Under the pieces are notes generated by a model that made no database searches, had not been told where the DNA came from, and saw only the letters and a program-made list of their open reading frames with translations. The translations under genes and the position numbers were made by a program. A DNA stretch of 64,000 nt, taken from contig CM065297.1 in assembly GCA_032871835.1 (NCBI GenBank), forward strand, positions 31,567,598 to 31,631,597. The letters run 5' to 3'. Numbering within the stretch: position 1 is the first letter of the stretch; every line of letters begins with the position of its first letter. The stretch comes from Dipteronia dyeriana (Eukaryota; Streptophyta; Magnoliopsida; Sapindales; Sapindaceae). Below, piece after piece: positions 1 through 10,709 of this stretch.

Positions 1-1774
1 TTGAATCGAACACTTTTATCTCGGTTCGGTTTTGAACCTATTGGGCTCATTGGGCTTTTAGGATTTTATATACATTTTTTCAATTTTTGTATCCTTTAAC
101 ATCTATTTTTGTATTTAGACATTTGGGCAACCCATTTAGGAATGCTTTTTAAACAATCTCTTATATTCAAAACACATCTAAATATACCACATTACTTTTT
201 AACTAATCAAATTTAATCCAAATCAAGCACAACTACCTGCTCAATAGCTATCATTCTATCAAATTTAGTCCATATAACTTCAATTATATAGAAATGATAG
301 AATAATAGAAGTCCAAAATGCAATTCAAAATAAAATGAAATCATACATAAATAATCCAACATACAATCCATGATAAAATTAAACTTAAATTACAATCCAT
401 AATATAATAGAACATTAAAACATAACAAAATAATTAAAATGTCATGATGTCTTTCTTCCACTTCAAATATTCACCCGTACGACCGTACAAAAGGAAAATA
501 AATTAACTCAAACAGAACACATAAGTATCATCAGATTGCGAACCAGAATTCTCCTCCGATGAATAGGTTTGTGGGTCAATCTCCATCTTTTAAAATCCAA
601 GTAAATAATAAAATTATGTATTGACATTCCAAATAAATAAAAAGGCAAGAAAACAATAAATTAAACAACAAAAACAGTAAAAAGCAACACACAATTTTGA
701 ATAAAAAAAATTTATACATTGATTGTGAACAAAACAATGAACATGAATCCTATATACAAGTAAACTTATCACATCAAAGAAAGAGAATTACATCAAAGAC
801 GAAGAATAATATTTGAGGGTTGGTGACTATATAATCTTCCATTGCTATGAAGATTTCATGGTGTTTACAAATTATCAAACATATGCTAGTTACCGTCTTG
901 TGTTAGAGAATTTTCGAAATTAAATGTAAAGGAGACTAAACAACTTGTATATCATAATTACCAACAATCAAATACCACCAAACACAATAGCACCAATCAC
1001 ATTACACAACTGTGGTATGGGGCAGCTATTCATTGTTCAAACACCACGCTATACCACATACATTATTGTTCATTGATTAATACTCTTAAACCAACCCATT
1101 ACCTCACCAAAAATCAAGCATTGCCATTCTCAATGCCACTCTTGGCAGTGTCAAAAAACTCAAAAACTAAACCAAACCAATAATCCATTCATGACCCGAA
1201 TCCAAAAACTTTCCTAATCAATCTCACTCCGGTAGTCTCATCATCGAAAAACATATCCATTTCTATTTTACTTCAAGTTTATGCTTAGCTCTTTTGTCGT
1301 ATAACTGTATAAGGATGTTCAAGGTACAAAATATAAATCCAATTATCAAAGCAATGTTACTGATCACATATAATGGGTGGAAGAGGTTTTATATTTGACA
1401 GGAAATCAACAAGAAAATTTTAAATTTATGTTCAAAATATTGAAGCGTATCAACAAGAAATTAAGAAGAAATCACAAACCTGAGACTTAAGACTTGAGAA
1501 ATGAGAGGGTACTGGACCAGAGATGATGCCAGAGATGAAAGATGGGCTGGCGGACTGGCGGACTGGCGGCTGACGGACACAAACTTTAGACTTATCTGTT
1601 AAACTGATTAAACGGGTCATCAGTCAAGTAGAACATGACTCGACCAGTTTGTGGGTACGGGTCAAACGGGTTGATCTATCTATAACCTAAACCCGTTTAA
1701 AGCCAATTCAAACTCGATCATCAATCTCGGGTTCGTGTCGGGTTCATAAATCACGGGTCATTTTGATAGCTCTA
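1..1774. mobile_element. Non-autonomous hAT-type element, left part cut by window edge
   Basis: Positions 1 to about 1257 match about 21937-23269 closely and collinearly, so this is a second copy of that hAT-derived sequence. After 1257 the two copies part, and this one ends in different DNA rich in GGGTC/GACCCG motifs. It finishes at 1774 with a terminus that reads TAGAGCTATCAAAATGACCC on the minus strand, a common plant hAT-like end. No transposase reading frame is visible. The left end and target duplication are outside the window, so the boundary call rests on the right end only. Confidence 0.6.
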
Positions 1775-2460
1775 GACTTAATATAGATGAACATGTTGCC
1801 GACTTGTTGGTAAGTACAGAAGACATTAATATTAATTAATTAGTAATAGTCGTTAATATAGATGAACATATTTGTTAATATTAATTAATGACTAATTAAT
1901 GACTTTTGAATATATCAACTTCTTCATCTTTTTCTATTAATTAATTAGTTAACATGGTTAATTAATTTATATTTATGTCTTTTGAAATTACCAAGATGTT
2001 CATCCTTATTAATTAGTTAATATGATTAATTAATTAATATTGATATTAATATACGTGTCATCCTCAAGTTGAGTTGAGGCTTCGTTATTATATATATTAT
2101 ACAAGATAGTGTTGACATGAGCCTTAATGGTATAGATTAACGATTACTTTATTTTTATAAAATGAAATAAAAACACAGGTTAATTAATGTATTTATTGAC
2201 TTGTTACAATAATTGCAATAATGGAAATTGTGGTAGCTAAAAAATGGCTGATGAGCCCAACAAACAAAGCCTCCATGAATGTTAGGTTCTAGGCCCAATA
2301 TATTTAAATCCATTATATTGATCCAATCCATCGCAGACAAGAGTTTGGATGCCAAGTCAATATCGGTTACAAAACGATGAGCAACCGTTGATTTAATAAG
2401 GATTCAAAGGAGATGAAATCTCTCCCTTAATCACGCCAACCTTAAGTAACTGACATGTGA
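1775..2460. other. AT-rich spacer without a gene
   Basis: No credible coding sequence. The stretch 1800-2060 is full of TTAATTAAT-type runs. The right part may already belong to the 5' LTR of the gypsy element whose primer-binding site is at 12884, but no second LTR copy was found to fix that border. Confidence 0.5.
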
Positions 2461-2665
2461 GCGTTGGAGAGGTTGACTTATAAATAACAGTCCTTAAACA
2501 AGAAGATGCTCTAGGAAAAAAAAAGGAGAAAAACCAAGCTCATTTAACGCAACAAAACCCTGTTCATATAATTCTTAGCCATCAGAATTGAATATGATCT
2601 TGATTCACGAATCCTTGCAAAAACTGCTCAGCCCAAGCATACCTAAGGCTAAGAAACTAACCCCA

Positions 2666-2667
<2 letters not shown>

Positions 2668-2706
<39 letters not shown>
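2668..2706. repeat. (TA)n microsatellite
   Basis: An uninterrupted run of alternating A and T, about 39 bases, between a CCCCACC tract and AATTTTGTTC. Confidence 0.95.
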
Positions 2707-2711
<5 letters not shown>

Positions 2712-2800
2712 GTTCTTGTTCTTTTGCAGGTTTTACGAGGAAAATCAATGATTATTCAACGGATCATCTACGTTGGCTACTTCGTGAGGGATACGACATC

Positions 2801-2805
2801 CTAGT
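2801..2805. repeat. Target-site duplication, left copy (CTAGT)
   Basis: The five bases CTAGT stand directly before the 5' LTR of the copia element and are repeated at 12796-12800 directly after its 3' LTR. The match is exact. Confidence 0.95.
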
Positions 2806-4956
2806 TGTTGGGGTTTATGCCCTAAACATGTAATTTGTAAATGAATTTATGAAATAAATAAAAAGAAAAGTTCAATTCATTCTTGTTGTGTTGTTTATTT
2901 TATAACTTGTGCATATATTTAATATCCAAGATTGCCGGATGTAATCTCAAACTGTGTATATGAGTGTCATATACAGATGGATATTGTAAGAGACGTGCAA
3001 TCTAAAGAGTCCATAGATAACAAATAAAGTTGGGTACTTTATTTGTGGTTAATCTATAGCTGCGGTTCATTCCGTAATGTACGATGATTCTATCCTGAAT
3101 AATTCATATGGGATATGGGATATGGGATATGGGAATAGAGGTACCTTGTATAATGTGATCATATAGGACTGGGCCATGATCTATATGAATCTCTCACCAA
3201 GATCCGTTTACTTATGAGATTCATATATATCAACTAATGATGGCTATATATAGGTGATCTTAATCCTGAGTGTCTTATCGAATCCTTCAGGTTAAATCGT
3301 AGTCTTTGATATACCATGGGTGAATGCATTTCCTGATCAATATACTCCGTATGTTGGGATTGCGGTTTGGCTTGTGGCTGGGAAGGTTTGTACACAATAG
3401 TGGAATCCACTCCTTCTTGTGAGAAGTAGATGGTAGTTCCCTTAAGGGTTGATTCGGGGCTTGGACAATATGAGCGCTCTCTTAATTCCGTGAGGAAATA
3501 GGATTTATTGATCATTATAGAATCAATGGTACTTAAAGGATGTATGTAATTAGAGGGGTATAACGGACATTATGACCCAACTCTAATTATGAACTACTGT
3601 GGAGGATCACACCATGTGTAATAGTTATATCGATGGACACCGAGTTGTATCGGTCTGTGTAAAAGCGTCTACAGTTGAGAGAGTACAGCTTAGGGTTTTT
3701 AGTGGAATAACACCGTAGTTAATAATCAAGGAATATTAATTAAAGAGTTTAATTAATGATTCCGATGATTATTGGAGCTTAAAATACTATTGGTTCATTA
3801 GGTCCCCTTGCTAGCCCGATCGATTTAGGTAACAAGGGTCACGGTTAATTAATTGGATTGTCCAATTAATTGTGTTACAAAAGTGACACGTATATATTCG
3901 GGAATTAATTGAATAATGAGATTATTTAATTAATCAATGTTAATTGTTAAATTAATTAAATAATTAGATTATTTAATTATATTGATAATTATGAATTATG
4001 AATTAACTATTAATCGGAGAGTGTTAGTTGATATATGGATTTAGGTGAAGATAAAATAATATGTTACTAAATCATTTATCTAAGTATTTGAATTTAAATT
4101 TAAAATACTTATTATCACTTTTAATATATTAGATATATTTTAAAAGAATAATTAAAAGATATATATCAATTATAATATAAAAGATTACTTTGGATGCAAA
4201 TTGATGTATGTATATATAAATGTTTATATAGAATATCTATACAAACAGAGAGAGAGAGAGATATATATATATATATAAAAAAGAGAATATATATATAAAA
4301 GTTGACTTTTTAACAAAAGATACAGTGATAGTTGAATATATATATATATATATAACAAAAACGCAAGGGTGACGTGAATTTAAGTTTGAGAAAAAAAAAA
4401 GGTTGATTTATTTTTTGCAATATGCGAGTGTAAGTGTTTTTGTTTTGTAAGTGTTTTTGTTTTAAAAGAAAAAAGTTGATTTTGTTACACACCTGATACA
4501 CACGAAAAAAAAAAAGGAAGTTTTTTGTCTTGTTGGCGTGAACAAGTGAAAATAATTGTATGTGTGCCTGTGAAAAGATCAAAGCAAGTGTTGCATATTG
4601 ATCTAGAAAAAAAGTTTCTTTAAGTCTTTTCTTTTCATCTTCCATTTAAGTTTTTGAGACTGTGACATGTCCACACACAGTTACCAGATCCGAAAGATAT
4701 CGAGGAAGATTTAGTGGTTCAGACAGAAGCACATAGTATTTCAGACATGAGCACATCATAAAGTGAAAGAGCCTCCAAACGTTGGTATGTTCTTCTGATT
4801 ATATCGATTTCAATTTTCTGTGATTACATATTGTATGTATTAGTTCTGAAAAATAATTACGATCCCAAGTTCACTGATTATAGATACAGATTATGATCTG
4901 TATTAAAAATTTTAAAACATAGTTCCGCTGTGTAACCAGTGAATGGGGTTCCAACA
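2806..4956 (+). repeat. 5' LTR of the copia element
   Basis: 2151 bp, starting TGTTGGGGTTTATGCC and ending GGGGTTCCAACA. It matches 10710-12795 along its whole length with scattered substitutions and small indels. One visible difference is four copies of GATATGG at about 3114-3134, where the 3' LTR has one. A purine/AT microsatellite ((GA)n then (TA)n) lies at about 4245-4278. Two matching minus-strand open frames in the two LTRs are only a by-product of LTR identity. Confidence 0.95.
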
Positions 4957-4958
4957 AT

Positions 4959-4970
4959 TGGTATCAGAGC
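4959..4970 (+). other. Primer-binding site of the copia element
   Basis: TGGTATCAGAGC, two bases after the 5' LTR, is the standard copia site complementary to the 3' end of initiator tRNA-Met. The same 12-mer occurs again at 5145-5156. Confidence 0.9.
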
Positions 4971-5144
4971 AAAAGCACTGGCGACTGGCCGATCCCCGGG
5001 AACTCTCACGCGTGATCGTGTGACGAAGCGTGGCTCTCCGCCTGAGGACTTCTTAAAGGAGTGCTCTGATAGGTATCTGTGGGTGTCACCCTAAAGAGTT
5101 GGGAACGAGCCCACACCTATGAGATGGGAATTGGAGTCAACAAT

Positions 5145-5156
5145 TGGTATCAGAGC
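5145..5156 (+). other. Second primer-binding-site-like 12-mer in the copia leader
   Basis: An exact repeat of TGGTATCAGAGC preceded by CAACAAT, just as at the LTR end (CCAACAAT). It lies 186 bases downstream of the first. The shared context suggests a duplication of the LTR/leader junction rather than chance. Confidence 0.7.
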
Positions 5157-5417
5157 CTGATTTATTTTTCAGAACTGGAAATTGTTTTTGATGCTCCTGT
5201 ATGTACGAATGTGTAGGCAACATCTTTATGATTGTATGAATGTTTATAATTAAATTGTTTAATTTAAAAATGGTCGATTGTAATTTTTTATGGTACTGTG
5301 GATTTAGGGTTTATGGGTTGTATAATTTTTATTTTATTTATTTTACTGTTATTGTATTCTAAATAAATAAATAAAAATTGTAACCTGTAAACGTTGAACT
5401 GGAAACGGGCGCGACGT

Positions 5418-5570
5418 CGGTACTGTTCACGACTTTACTGTTCACGACTTTACTGTTCACTGGTACTGTTCACGACGTAATGTTCACCATATTGTTCACC
5501 GAGCACTGTTCACGGTGTTACTGTTTATCGAACACTGTTCATCGACACTGTTCACACACGGTTCCGTTGG
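5418..5570. repeat. Degenerate TACTGTTCACG minisatellite in the copia leader
   Basis: About ten copies of ACTGTTCAC or close variants (ATTGTTCACC, ACTGTTTATC, ACTGTTCATC) follow each other at irregular spacing of about 11-20 bases. They lie in the untranslated leader between primer-binding site and gag. Confidence 0.85.
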
Positions 5571-6904
5571 CAAGTGTTGCCTAGGGTGTTCCCTAGTGTG
5601 TTCCGTACAGATTTCCAGTTTCGGATTCATGAGACGAATCGGAGTTACCTGAAGAGACTGGAAGATATCTGAAGTTACTAGAAGACCAAGGAATGCCTTG
5701 GATTTTTTTTTTTTTTTTTTGTAATTTTAGATTCCAATTTTTTAGATTAAATAATCCACAGTACTCGGTCAAATCATGTATGCTTCATATTATGTGATGA
5801 TAAAAGCATTGTCATGCATACGTATGTCATTTAGATTAGATGTGCTACACAAATATATTTGATACGTCATACATGCATCATAGCCTGATATTTTATGTAT
5901 TTTTTTTAATGTGAAAATGGATAATATACATAATTCGCTATGAATAATGAGATTAGTTTTTAATTGTTGGAAAATTTGGTAATTCTCATTAATATTAATC
6001 TAGTTATTAAAGAGTTTAATAAGTTAGATTAATAGGGTCATTTATTGTAATTAGGATTAATATGATTAATTACCTAATAATAAATGATCCAAATAAAGTG
6101 TTAGAGTTTTAATAGTTAAAACTTGGTAAACAATAACATAATAATCTGACCTTAGTAAATAGTTTAGAAAAGCTTAGATTATTCACTAATAGATTATATT
6201 TTTAATTGTTAAAAATCATTAATAATTTATTAATTAATTAGAATTTGTTTCTAATTAGTTAATGCGCTAGATAACTTGATTAATGTTAGTCATTTAATCC
6301 TGTAGAATCTAGGTGCATTAACGGTTAATAGAAAACCCTAATTTTAAAATAGTGAGTGAGAGAGGGATATATGACATATATATCCCGCGGTCTTCATCAA
6401 TAGCTCAACACCGTAAGATCCGTGTGGGGTCTCGTGACGACTTTGCTTTCATTCTCCCTAAGGAGGGTTTCCACAAAGATCAATACCAAGGTTGACTTCC
6501 TAACGGATAGGATTTCTGAGGGTATTTTGGGATTGACCGACCCTAAGGCGGCAATTCTCAAGTTAAGCTCATGAGATCTGAAATGGTGGGTTACACTCGC
6601 GAAGGTTTTGATTAAGTTTGTTAATTAAAAACCTGACTGAATGAACGATGGTTGTATGATATGGAATAAGAGTTATTCTAGAATATCATTTGATTGTGAA
6701 TGTCTCGGTCCAACATGCAAAGACTTGACCGACCCTAAGGCGGCACTTCTTTGTGGTATGTTGGATTGTCGTGGTATAGTAACTAGTTGTAGGGTAGTTC
6801 TAGTTCGTTAAACATGTGCATGCATCATGTTTAAATTTATGCTAAAGCACTCACACTTGTTTTAAATAAATGACTGAATGAATGTTTTATTTATTTCAGC
6901 AATA
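5571..6904 (+). other. Rest of the copia leader, non-coding
   Basis: AT-rich untranslated region before gag. A 20-base motif, TTGACCGACCCTAAGGCGGC, or a close form of it occurs at about 6534 and again at about 6726. A (T)n run lies at about 5702-5720. The sequence just before the gag ATG (TTTATTTATTTCAG) resembles a splice acceptor, but I see no supported donor. Confidence 0.6.
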
Positions 6905-7174
6905 ATGTCTTCTGCATTATTTCAAATTCTCGCAAACGACATATTAACTGGTGATAACTACACTAAGTGGAAACTTAACATTAATGCAATATTGGTCACC
7001 AAAGACCTCAAGTTTGTGCTTACGGAGGAATGTCCTCCAGCGCCTACTGCCAATGCCACACGAACTGTTCGAGATGCATACAAGCGAAGGGTAAGCCCAA
7101 ACCTAAGAAAGCCCAAAGCAAGAAGAAGTCCAAGAAAAGTAAATATGATTAACTTGTTCTTGAGTCATGTTTAG
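6905..7174 (+). pseudogene. copia gag, amino-terminal remnant
   Basis: Reads MSSALFQ... with the copia gag N-terminal motif LTGDNYTKWK and later FVLTEECPP, about 90 codons to a TAG at 7172. Gag coats the RNA in virus-like particles. The frame then jumps from residues normally in the N-terminal third to a basic Lys-rich tail (out of frame), so most of gag is deleted at about 7080. I chose the ATG at 6905 because it opens the conserved MSS... start; an in-frame ATG at 6878 precedes it by nine codons. Confidence 0.8.
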
Positions 7175-7412
7175 TAGAAGATTATTCTTCACCCTGGATA
7201 GTTGATTCGGGGGCCACTAACCACGTTTGTTCTTCTTTACAATGGACTGATTCTTGGACATAGCTAGAGGAGTAAGCCTTCTCAATGCGTGTGGGGTCAG
7301 GGGATGTCGTGTCGGCATGAGCAGTGAGCGTAATTAGATTACGTTTTTGTAATAATTATATATTGTTGGACAATGTATTTTATATTCCTGGATTTACACG
7401 GAATTTGATTTC
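7082..7412 (+). repeat. Internal duplication in the copia element, copy A
   Basis: 331 bases nearly identical to 7538-7866, offset 456 bases. Each copy holds the Lys-rich gag end, the SPWIVDS/L protease start and an AT-rich tail ending TACACGGAATTTGATTTC. Copy A is out of gag frame. Confidence 0.9.
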
Positions 7413-7725
7413 ACATAGTTGCTCAATGAGCTCGCTACCTTTGAGACTTTGACTAAGGACGACAAGGGTAAGACCGGTGAGGCAAATGTTGCCAAACCAT
7501 CTTCCTAATAATAAGAAGAGAAAGAGGTCTACTGGGAAAGCGAAGGGTAAGCCCAAACCCAAGAAAGCCCAAAGCAAGAAGAAGTCCAAGAAAAGTAAAT
7601 ATGATTTACTTGTTCTTGAGTCATGTTTAGTGGATGATGATTCTTCACCCTGGATAGTTGATTTGTGGGCCACTAACCATGTTTTTTCTTCTTTACAATG
7701 GACTGATTCTTGGACATAGCTAGAG
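7413..7725 (+). pseudogene. copia gag C-terminus and protease start
   Basis: 7477-7719 reads a Lys-rich gag tail (NKKRKRSTGKAKGKPKPKK) and then SPWIVD followed by TNHVF. In this family that is the aspartic protease start, where the residue after VD is normally Ser and here is Leu (TTG), so the active-site triplet is damaged. A TAG follows soon after (7717-7719). It overlaps duplication copy B (7538-7866). Confidence 0.7.
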
Positions 7726-7866
7726 GAGTAAGTCTTCTCAATGCTTGTGGGGTCAGGGGATGTCTTGTCAGCACGAGCAGTGGGCGTAATTAGATTACGT
7801 TTTTATAATAATTATATATTGTTGGACAATATTTTATATTCCTGGATTTACACGGAATTTGATTTC
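7538..7866 (+). repeat. Internal duplication in the copia element, copy B
   Basis: The second copy of the 330-base block. It is the original position judged by reading frame, because here the Lys-rich tail continues in frame from upstream gag sequence (AKPS... NKKRKRS). Confidence 0.85.
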
Positions 7867-8065
7867 CGTTTCTAAGTTGTTAGAACAAAAATAATCTGTT
7901 TCTTTTAATAATAAGTCTGTTATTATTGGGAAGAATAGTCTGAATATTTTTTTATGAATTAATGAAAACAATTTGTATGTGTTAAGACCGTTAATACATA
8001 CTACTCTGCTCAGCACCGAAATGTTTAAGGTTGAAAAACCAAAAACTAAACGACATAATATTTCT

Positions 8066-8785
8066 TTAGATAATGACACGTATCTCTAGCATCTAAGGCT
8101 TGGTCATATCAACCTTGACCGGATAGACAGACTAGTAAAAAGCGGACCTTTAAGTGAGTTAAGGGTTGACACTTTACCTGTCTGCGAATCTTGTCTGGAA
8201 GGTAAGATGACTAAGAGACCTTTTACTGGAAAAAGGGCTTAGAGCTAAAGAACCGCTAGAGCAAATACATATAGACGTCTACGCACCGATGAATGTTAAA
8301 GCTAGGGGTGGTTCGAAGTATTATATCACCTTTATAGATGACTACTCAAGATACAGATACCTCTACCTAATGCAACGGAAGTCGGAAACATTTGAAATGT
8401 TCAATGAATTCTGAGCTGAAGTTGAGAATCAATTAGGTAGGACTATCAAGTCACTACGATCGGATCGTGGAGGTGAGTACCCTTACCAAGAGTTTAAAGA
8501 CTTCATGGTCGAGCATGGGATAGTTTCCCAACTCACAGCTCTCGGTACACGTCAGCAAAATGGTGTAGAGGAAAGGAGAAATATAACCCTAATGGAAATG
8601 GTGAGATATATGATTAGTTTCTCATTATTACCATATTCCTTCTGGGGATATGCATTACAAATAGCGGTATACATTTTGAATGTGGTGCCATCCAAATATG
8701 TTTCTAAGACTCCACTAGAGTTATGGAATGGTCGTAAGCTAGTTTGCGACATTTCCGCATATGAGGGTGTCCAACACAAGTGCTA
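8066..8785 (+). pseudogene. copia integrase, broken
   Basis: The zinc-binding HHCC part is visible (HLRLGH at about 8090, CESC at about 8187). It is followed after a frameshift near 8240 by the catalytic core: IHIDVYAPM (first Asp), FIDDYSRY, LRSDRGGEY (second Asp), and NGVEERRN (Glu). The three acidic residues are all present, but a TGA at about 8412 and frameshifts interrupt the frame. A further conserved stretch ends in PLELWNGRK. Integrase would insert the cDNA into the genome. Confidence 0.85.
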
Positions 8786-8789
8786 AAGA

Positions 8790-10107
8790 ACAAAAGTGGA
8801 AAGATAGACTCCAAGTCTGTGGTCTACCTGTTTGTATGATACTCCAAAGAGACTAGAGGTGGATACTTCTATAGTCCCGAAGATAACAAAGTATTTGTAT
8901 CGACAAATGCAACGTTTCTTGAGGACAGTTATATTAGTGACCATAAACCTTATTCTAAGATTGTATTGAATGAGTTGGAGCCTGGTGAGACTAGTGCTTC
9001 ATCAACAAGAGTTGTTGATCCACAAACATATGAGAGTCAGATGGTTTCTGATCAGGATACACTACCACCTAGACGTAGTGAAAGGGTTCTGAGACAACCT
9101 GAACGCTATTTAGCTATAGGTGAGGGACAAGGTGTTGTCTCTGCTGATAGTATGGATGATCCATTAACATTTAAGAATGCAATGGAAGATCCTGATAAAG
9201 AGGAATGACTTAAAGCCATGAATCTCGAGATGGAGTCCATGTACTCTAACTCAGTCTGTGATCTTGTAGACTTACCGAATGGGGTAAAACCCATTAAGTG
9301 GATCTACAAGAGAAAGAGAGGAGTAGACGGGAAGGTAGAGACCTTCAAGGTAAGGCTAGTGGCCAAGGGTTATACCCAGAAAGAGAGGGTCGATTATGAA
9401 GAGACTTTCTCGCCAGTAGCCATATTTAAGTCTATTAGAATTCTCTTATCCATTGCTGCCTATTTCGATTACGAAATTTGGAAAATGGACATCAAGACTG
9501 CATTCTTGAATGACAATCTTGATAAAAGCATCTATATGATGCAACCAGAGGGATTCGTGTCTCTAGATCAAGAGTAAAAGGTTCGCAAGCTGTAAAGGTC
9601 CATCTATGGACTTAAGCAAGCATCTAGATCTTGGAACATTAGGTTTGATGATGTGATCAAAACCTATGGCTTCGAGTCATTGATAAGAAAGTAGTTTTCT
9701 TGGTCCTATACGTTGATGATATCCTACTCATTGAGAATGATGTAGGAGTGTTATCTGATGTAAATGGCTGGCTGGCTAGCCAATTCCAAATGAAAGATTT
9801 GGGAGAGGCGGGTTATGTTCTAGGGATCCAACTTATAAGGGATCGTAAGAACAAACTCATAGCACTGTCTCAGGCATCATTTATCGACAAGATTCTTGTG
9901 CGATTTTCGATGCAAAACTCCAAGAAAGATAATTTACCTTGTAGGCATGGAGTTCACTTGTCAAAGGAACAGTGTCCTAAGATACCTCAAGAAGTTGAGG
10001 ATAAGAGACGTGTACCCTATGCATCGGTAAGAGGTAGTCTCATGTATGCTATGTTATGCACGAGACCGGACATCTGCTATGCAGTGGGAGTAGTCAGCAG
10101 ATACTAG
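8790..10107 (+). pseudogene. copia reverse transcriptase, broken
   Basis: 8966-9208 is the integrase/RT linker ending in DPLTFKNAMEDPDKEE and a TGA at a Trp position. The RT fingers and palm follow (WIYKRKRG, VRLVAKGYTQ, FSPVA, MDIKTAFLND). A TAA at 9575 precedes KVRKL and SIYGLKQASRSWN. The catalytic YVDD is intact at about 9709-9720 (LYVDDILL). The segment ending TRPDICYAVGVVSRY stops at TAG 10105. Most stops can be explained by single transitions. Confidence 0.9.
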
Positions 10108-10692
10108 TCCAACCCATGATTGGATCATTGGGTTGCTGTCAAGACAATTCTCAAGTATCTTCGGAGAACGAGAGACTATATGCTAGTGTATTTCGGGTAG
10201 GATTTGATCCCGTTAGGATACACAGATTCTGATTTTTAGTCAGACGAGGATTCTAGGAAATCCATGTCTGGATCAGTATTCACCCTGGGTGGTGGAGCCA
10301 TTGTGTGGAGAAGTATCAAGCGTTCTTGCATTGTTGACTCCACTATGGAAGCTGAATATGTAGCCACTTGTGAAGCTGCTAAAGAGGATGTTTGGCTCCG
10401 TAAGTTCTTGAGTTATCTGGAAGTTGTTCCAGATCTGGATAAGCCCATCACACTTTATTGTGATAACAGTGGTGCTGTGCCTAATTCCAAATAACCAAGA
10501 AGCCACACAAGAGGGAAGCATATAGAGAGAAAGTGTCATCTCATTAGAGAGATAGTGCAGAGAGGAGATGTGATCGTCACATAGATAGCCTCACAAGATA
10601 ATCATGTTGATCTATTTACGAAGACCTTACCGGCTAAAGTGTTTTTGGGTCACCTAGATGGTCTAGGGTTACGAGAAATGCCTCACATGCTT
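10108..10692 (+). pseudogene. copia RNase H, broken
   Basis: Motifs GYTDSDF, SGSVFTLGGGAIVWRS, DSTMEAEY (catalytic Glu) and LYCDNSGAV (catalytic Asp) are readable, followed after a TAA at 10492 by the usual tail (DNHVDLFTK, LPAKVF). Stops at about 10197 and 10238 break it. RNase H removes the RNA strand during reverse transcription. Confidence 0.85.
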
Positions 10693-10694
10693 TA

Positions 10695-10709
10695 GTGCAA
10701 GTGAGAGAT
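10695..10709 (+). other. Polypurine tract of the copia element
   Basis: GTGCAAGTGAGAGAT directly before the 3' LTR (TGTTGGGG), where plus-strand priming takes place in copia elements. Confidence 0.8.

Larger units (their letters stand above)
2461..2805 (+). mobile_element. Probable 5' LTR part of Tat-lineage gypsy, left of the copia insertion
   Basis: When the copia element 2806-12795 and one copy of its target duplication are removed, this sequence joins 12801-12883, which leads straight into a Tat-type primer-binding site. A TATA-like motif, TTGACTTATAAATAACAG, lies at about 2472-2489. The LTR start cannot be set because the 3' LTR was not found. The call is inference from position. Confidence 0.45.

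Noticed and set aside
3234..3515. 93-codon minus-strand frame in the copia 5' LTR, with a near copy at 11124-11405
   Set aside because: The two agree only because they lie in the two LTRs of one element. No known domain, no promoter, and the LTR pair fully explains the similarity.
4959..4970. tRNA-like signal
   Set aside because: It is a short primer-binding site complementary to a tRNA end, not a tRNA gene. No cloverleaf could be drawn around it.
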